Positions 63,351 through 64,000 of a DNA stretch of 64,000 nucleotides are shown in pieces. Location: the NCBI RefSeq assembly GCF_028769735.1, contig NC_088172.1, forward strand, positions 34,630,897 through 34,694,896, given 5' to 3'. The translations under genes and the position numbers were made by a program. The stretch comes from Zonotrichia leucophrys gambelii. Its lineage: Eukaryota; Chordata; Aves; Passeriformes; Passerellidae. Each line of letters starts with the position of its first letter. Position 1 is the stretch's first letter. The notes beneath the pieces were generated by a model. The model did not search any database and was not told where the DNA came from. It was given only the letters and a program-made list of their open reading frames with translations.

Positions 63351-64000
63351 CAGAAATACAAGCATATGCAAGCATATATAACTTTTGAACAGTGAGGTAA
63401 ATCCCTTCAAGGAATTCAAAACCAACTGGGCATGAACGTGCCAGCTGGGCAGTTTACACACAATGTTTTGAATATTGTGCAATCCGCTAGATTTATAGCA
63501 CGGCTGTGAAGGAATTGCATCAACACAGACCTGATAAGGTCAGTGCTTCAGGAAAACATTCGATGCATATGGCTACGCAAAATAAATTTGTTCAGCGTAT
63601 CAAAACCTTAAAAAAACTTTGGCAAACTTAGCTGACTATCTTTCAGGAGAAGGATGGAGTAATTTACCCAAACACAGACATTTGAGATACCTTAAGCTGT
63701 TCTATATATCTACCCTGTAATGGCAGATATGACACTCCACTGTAGATAAACCTACATCCTTCTAAAGGTCAAACTGAGTACTTGAGGGACTCTAAAATTA
63801 TCCCAGATATCATTTAAGTAGTTTAGCTAAATGAATCCCATTCTTTTTTACTTAGCTTTTAAGCTATGTAAAGACATGGATGAGCTCAGATCTGTCTGCT
63901 TTACATTCCCCTAGCAAGAATGTTACAATACTTTTTTTCTGCTTTCCTTAAACTGTAATTGAAGAATCACATTAGAAAAATTTCTGTCAATAAGGACTAC
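63351..64000. other. Unannotated AT-rich non-coding DNA
   Basis: No gene, repeat family or RNA gene is recognised up to the window's end. Confidence 0.6.

Noticed and set aside
1..64000. CRISPR arrays, rRNA, tRNA, prokaryotic operons, or nuclear copies of mitochondrial DNA
   Set aside because: No regularly spaced repeats, no tRNA cloverleaf with A and B boxes that I could support, no rRNA-like blocks and no mitochondrial gene sequence were seen.

Overview
The window looks like non-coding nuclear DNA from a bird. It is AT-rich, poor in CpG, and contains many decayed LINE fragments with the avian CR1 signature: a 3' tail of the ATTCTATGATT type, and the 3' UTR phrase around 'cccatggcagg'. It also holds a roughly 1.05 kb solo LTR of an endogenous-retrovirus type that I associate with songbirds and other modern birds (ERVL-like). 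No bacterial, organellar or viral gene organisation is present. Identification of the repeats rests on remembered family consensus sequences, not on a search.

I find no protein-coding gene or exon I can support. The longest open frames (60 to 195 codons) lie inside repeats, in GC-rich repeat-derived patches, or in AT-rich sequence where their length is about what chance gives. The window is best read as a gene desert or the inside of a very large intron.

Layout. 1-4204: unannotated AT-rich DNA. 4205-4320: ancient CR1-like 3' end. 6120-6272: ancient MIR-like SINE. 6273-20500: mostly unannotated, with a purine-rich tract, a pyrimidine-rich tract, a possible old CR1 piece and several microsatellites. 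20500-27335: the most repeat-rich part, with an old CR1, a MIR-like SINE, a CR1 3' end, the complete solo LTR with perfect 5-bp target-site duplications, a possible TATA/splice-donor promoter module, another CR1 and another MIR. 27336-53738: largely plain sequence, broken by a CR1 body (32312-32727), an old CR1 (39760-39965), microsatellites and small perfect inverted repeats. 53739-64000: five further CR1 pieces in both orientations.

Points worth following up are the fully delimited solo LTR with internally repetitive GC-rich sequence, a perfect 19-bp-arm hairpin at 51752-51796 with a third partial copy beside it, an exact 20-bp palindrome at 61991-62010, a perfect 13-bp hairpin at 36895-36923, and a TATA box followed by a consensus splice donor at 24227-24465. 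I did not find a previously undescribed multi-gene system.
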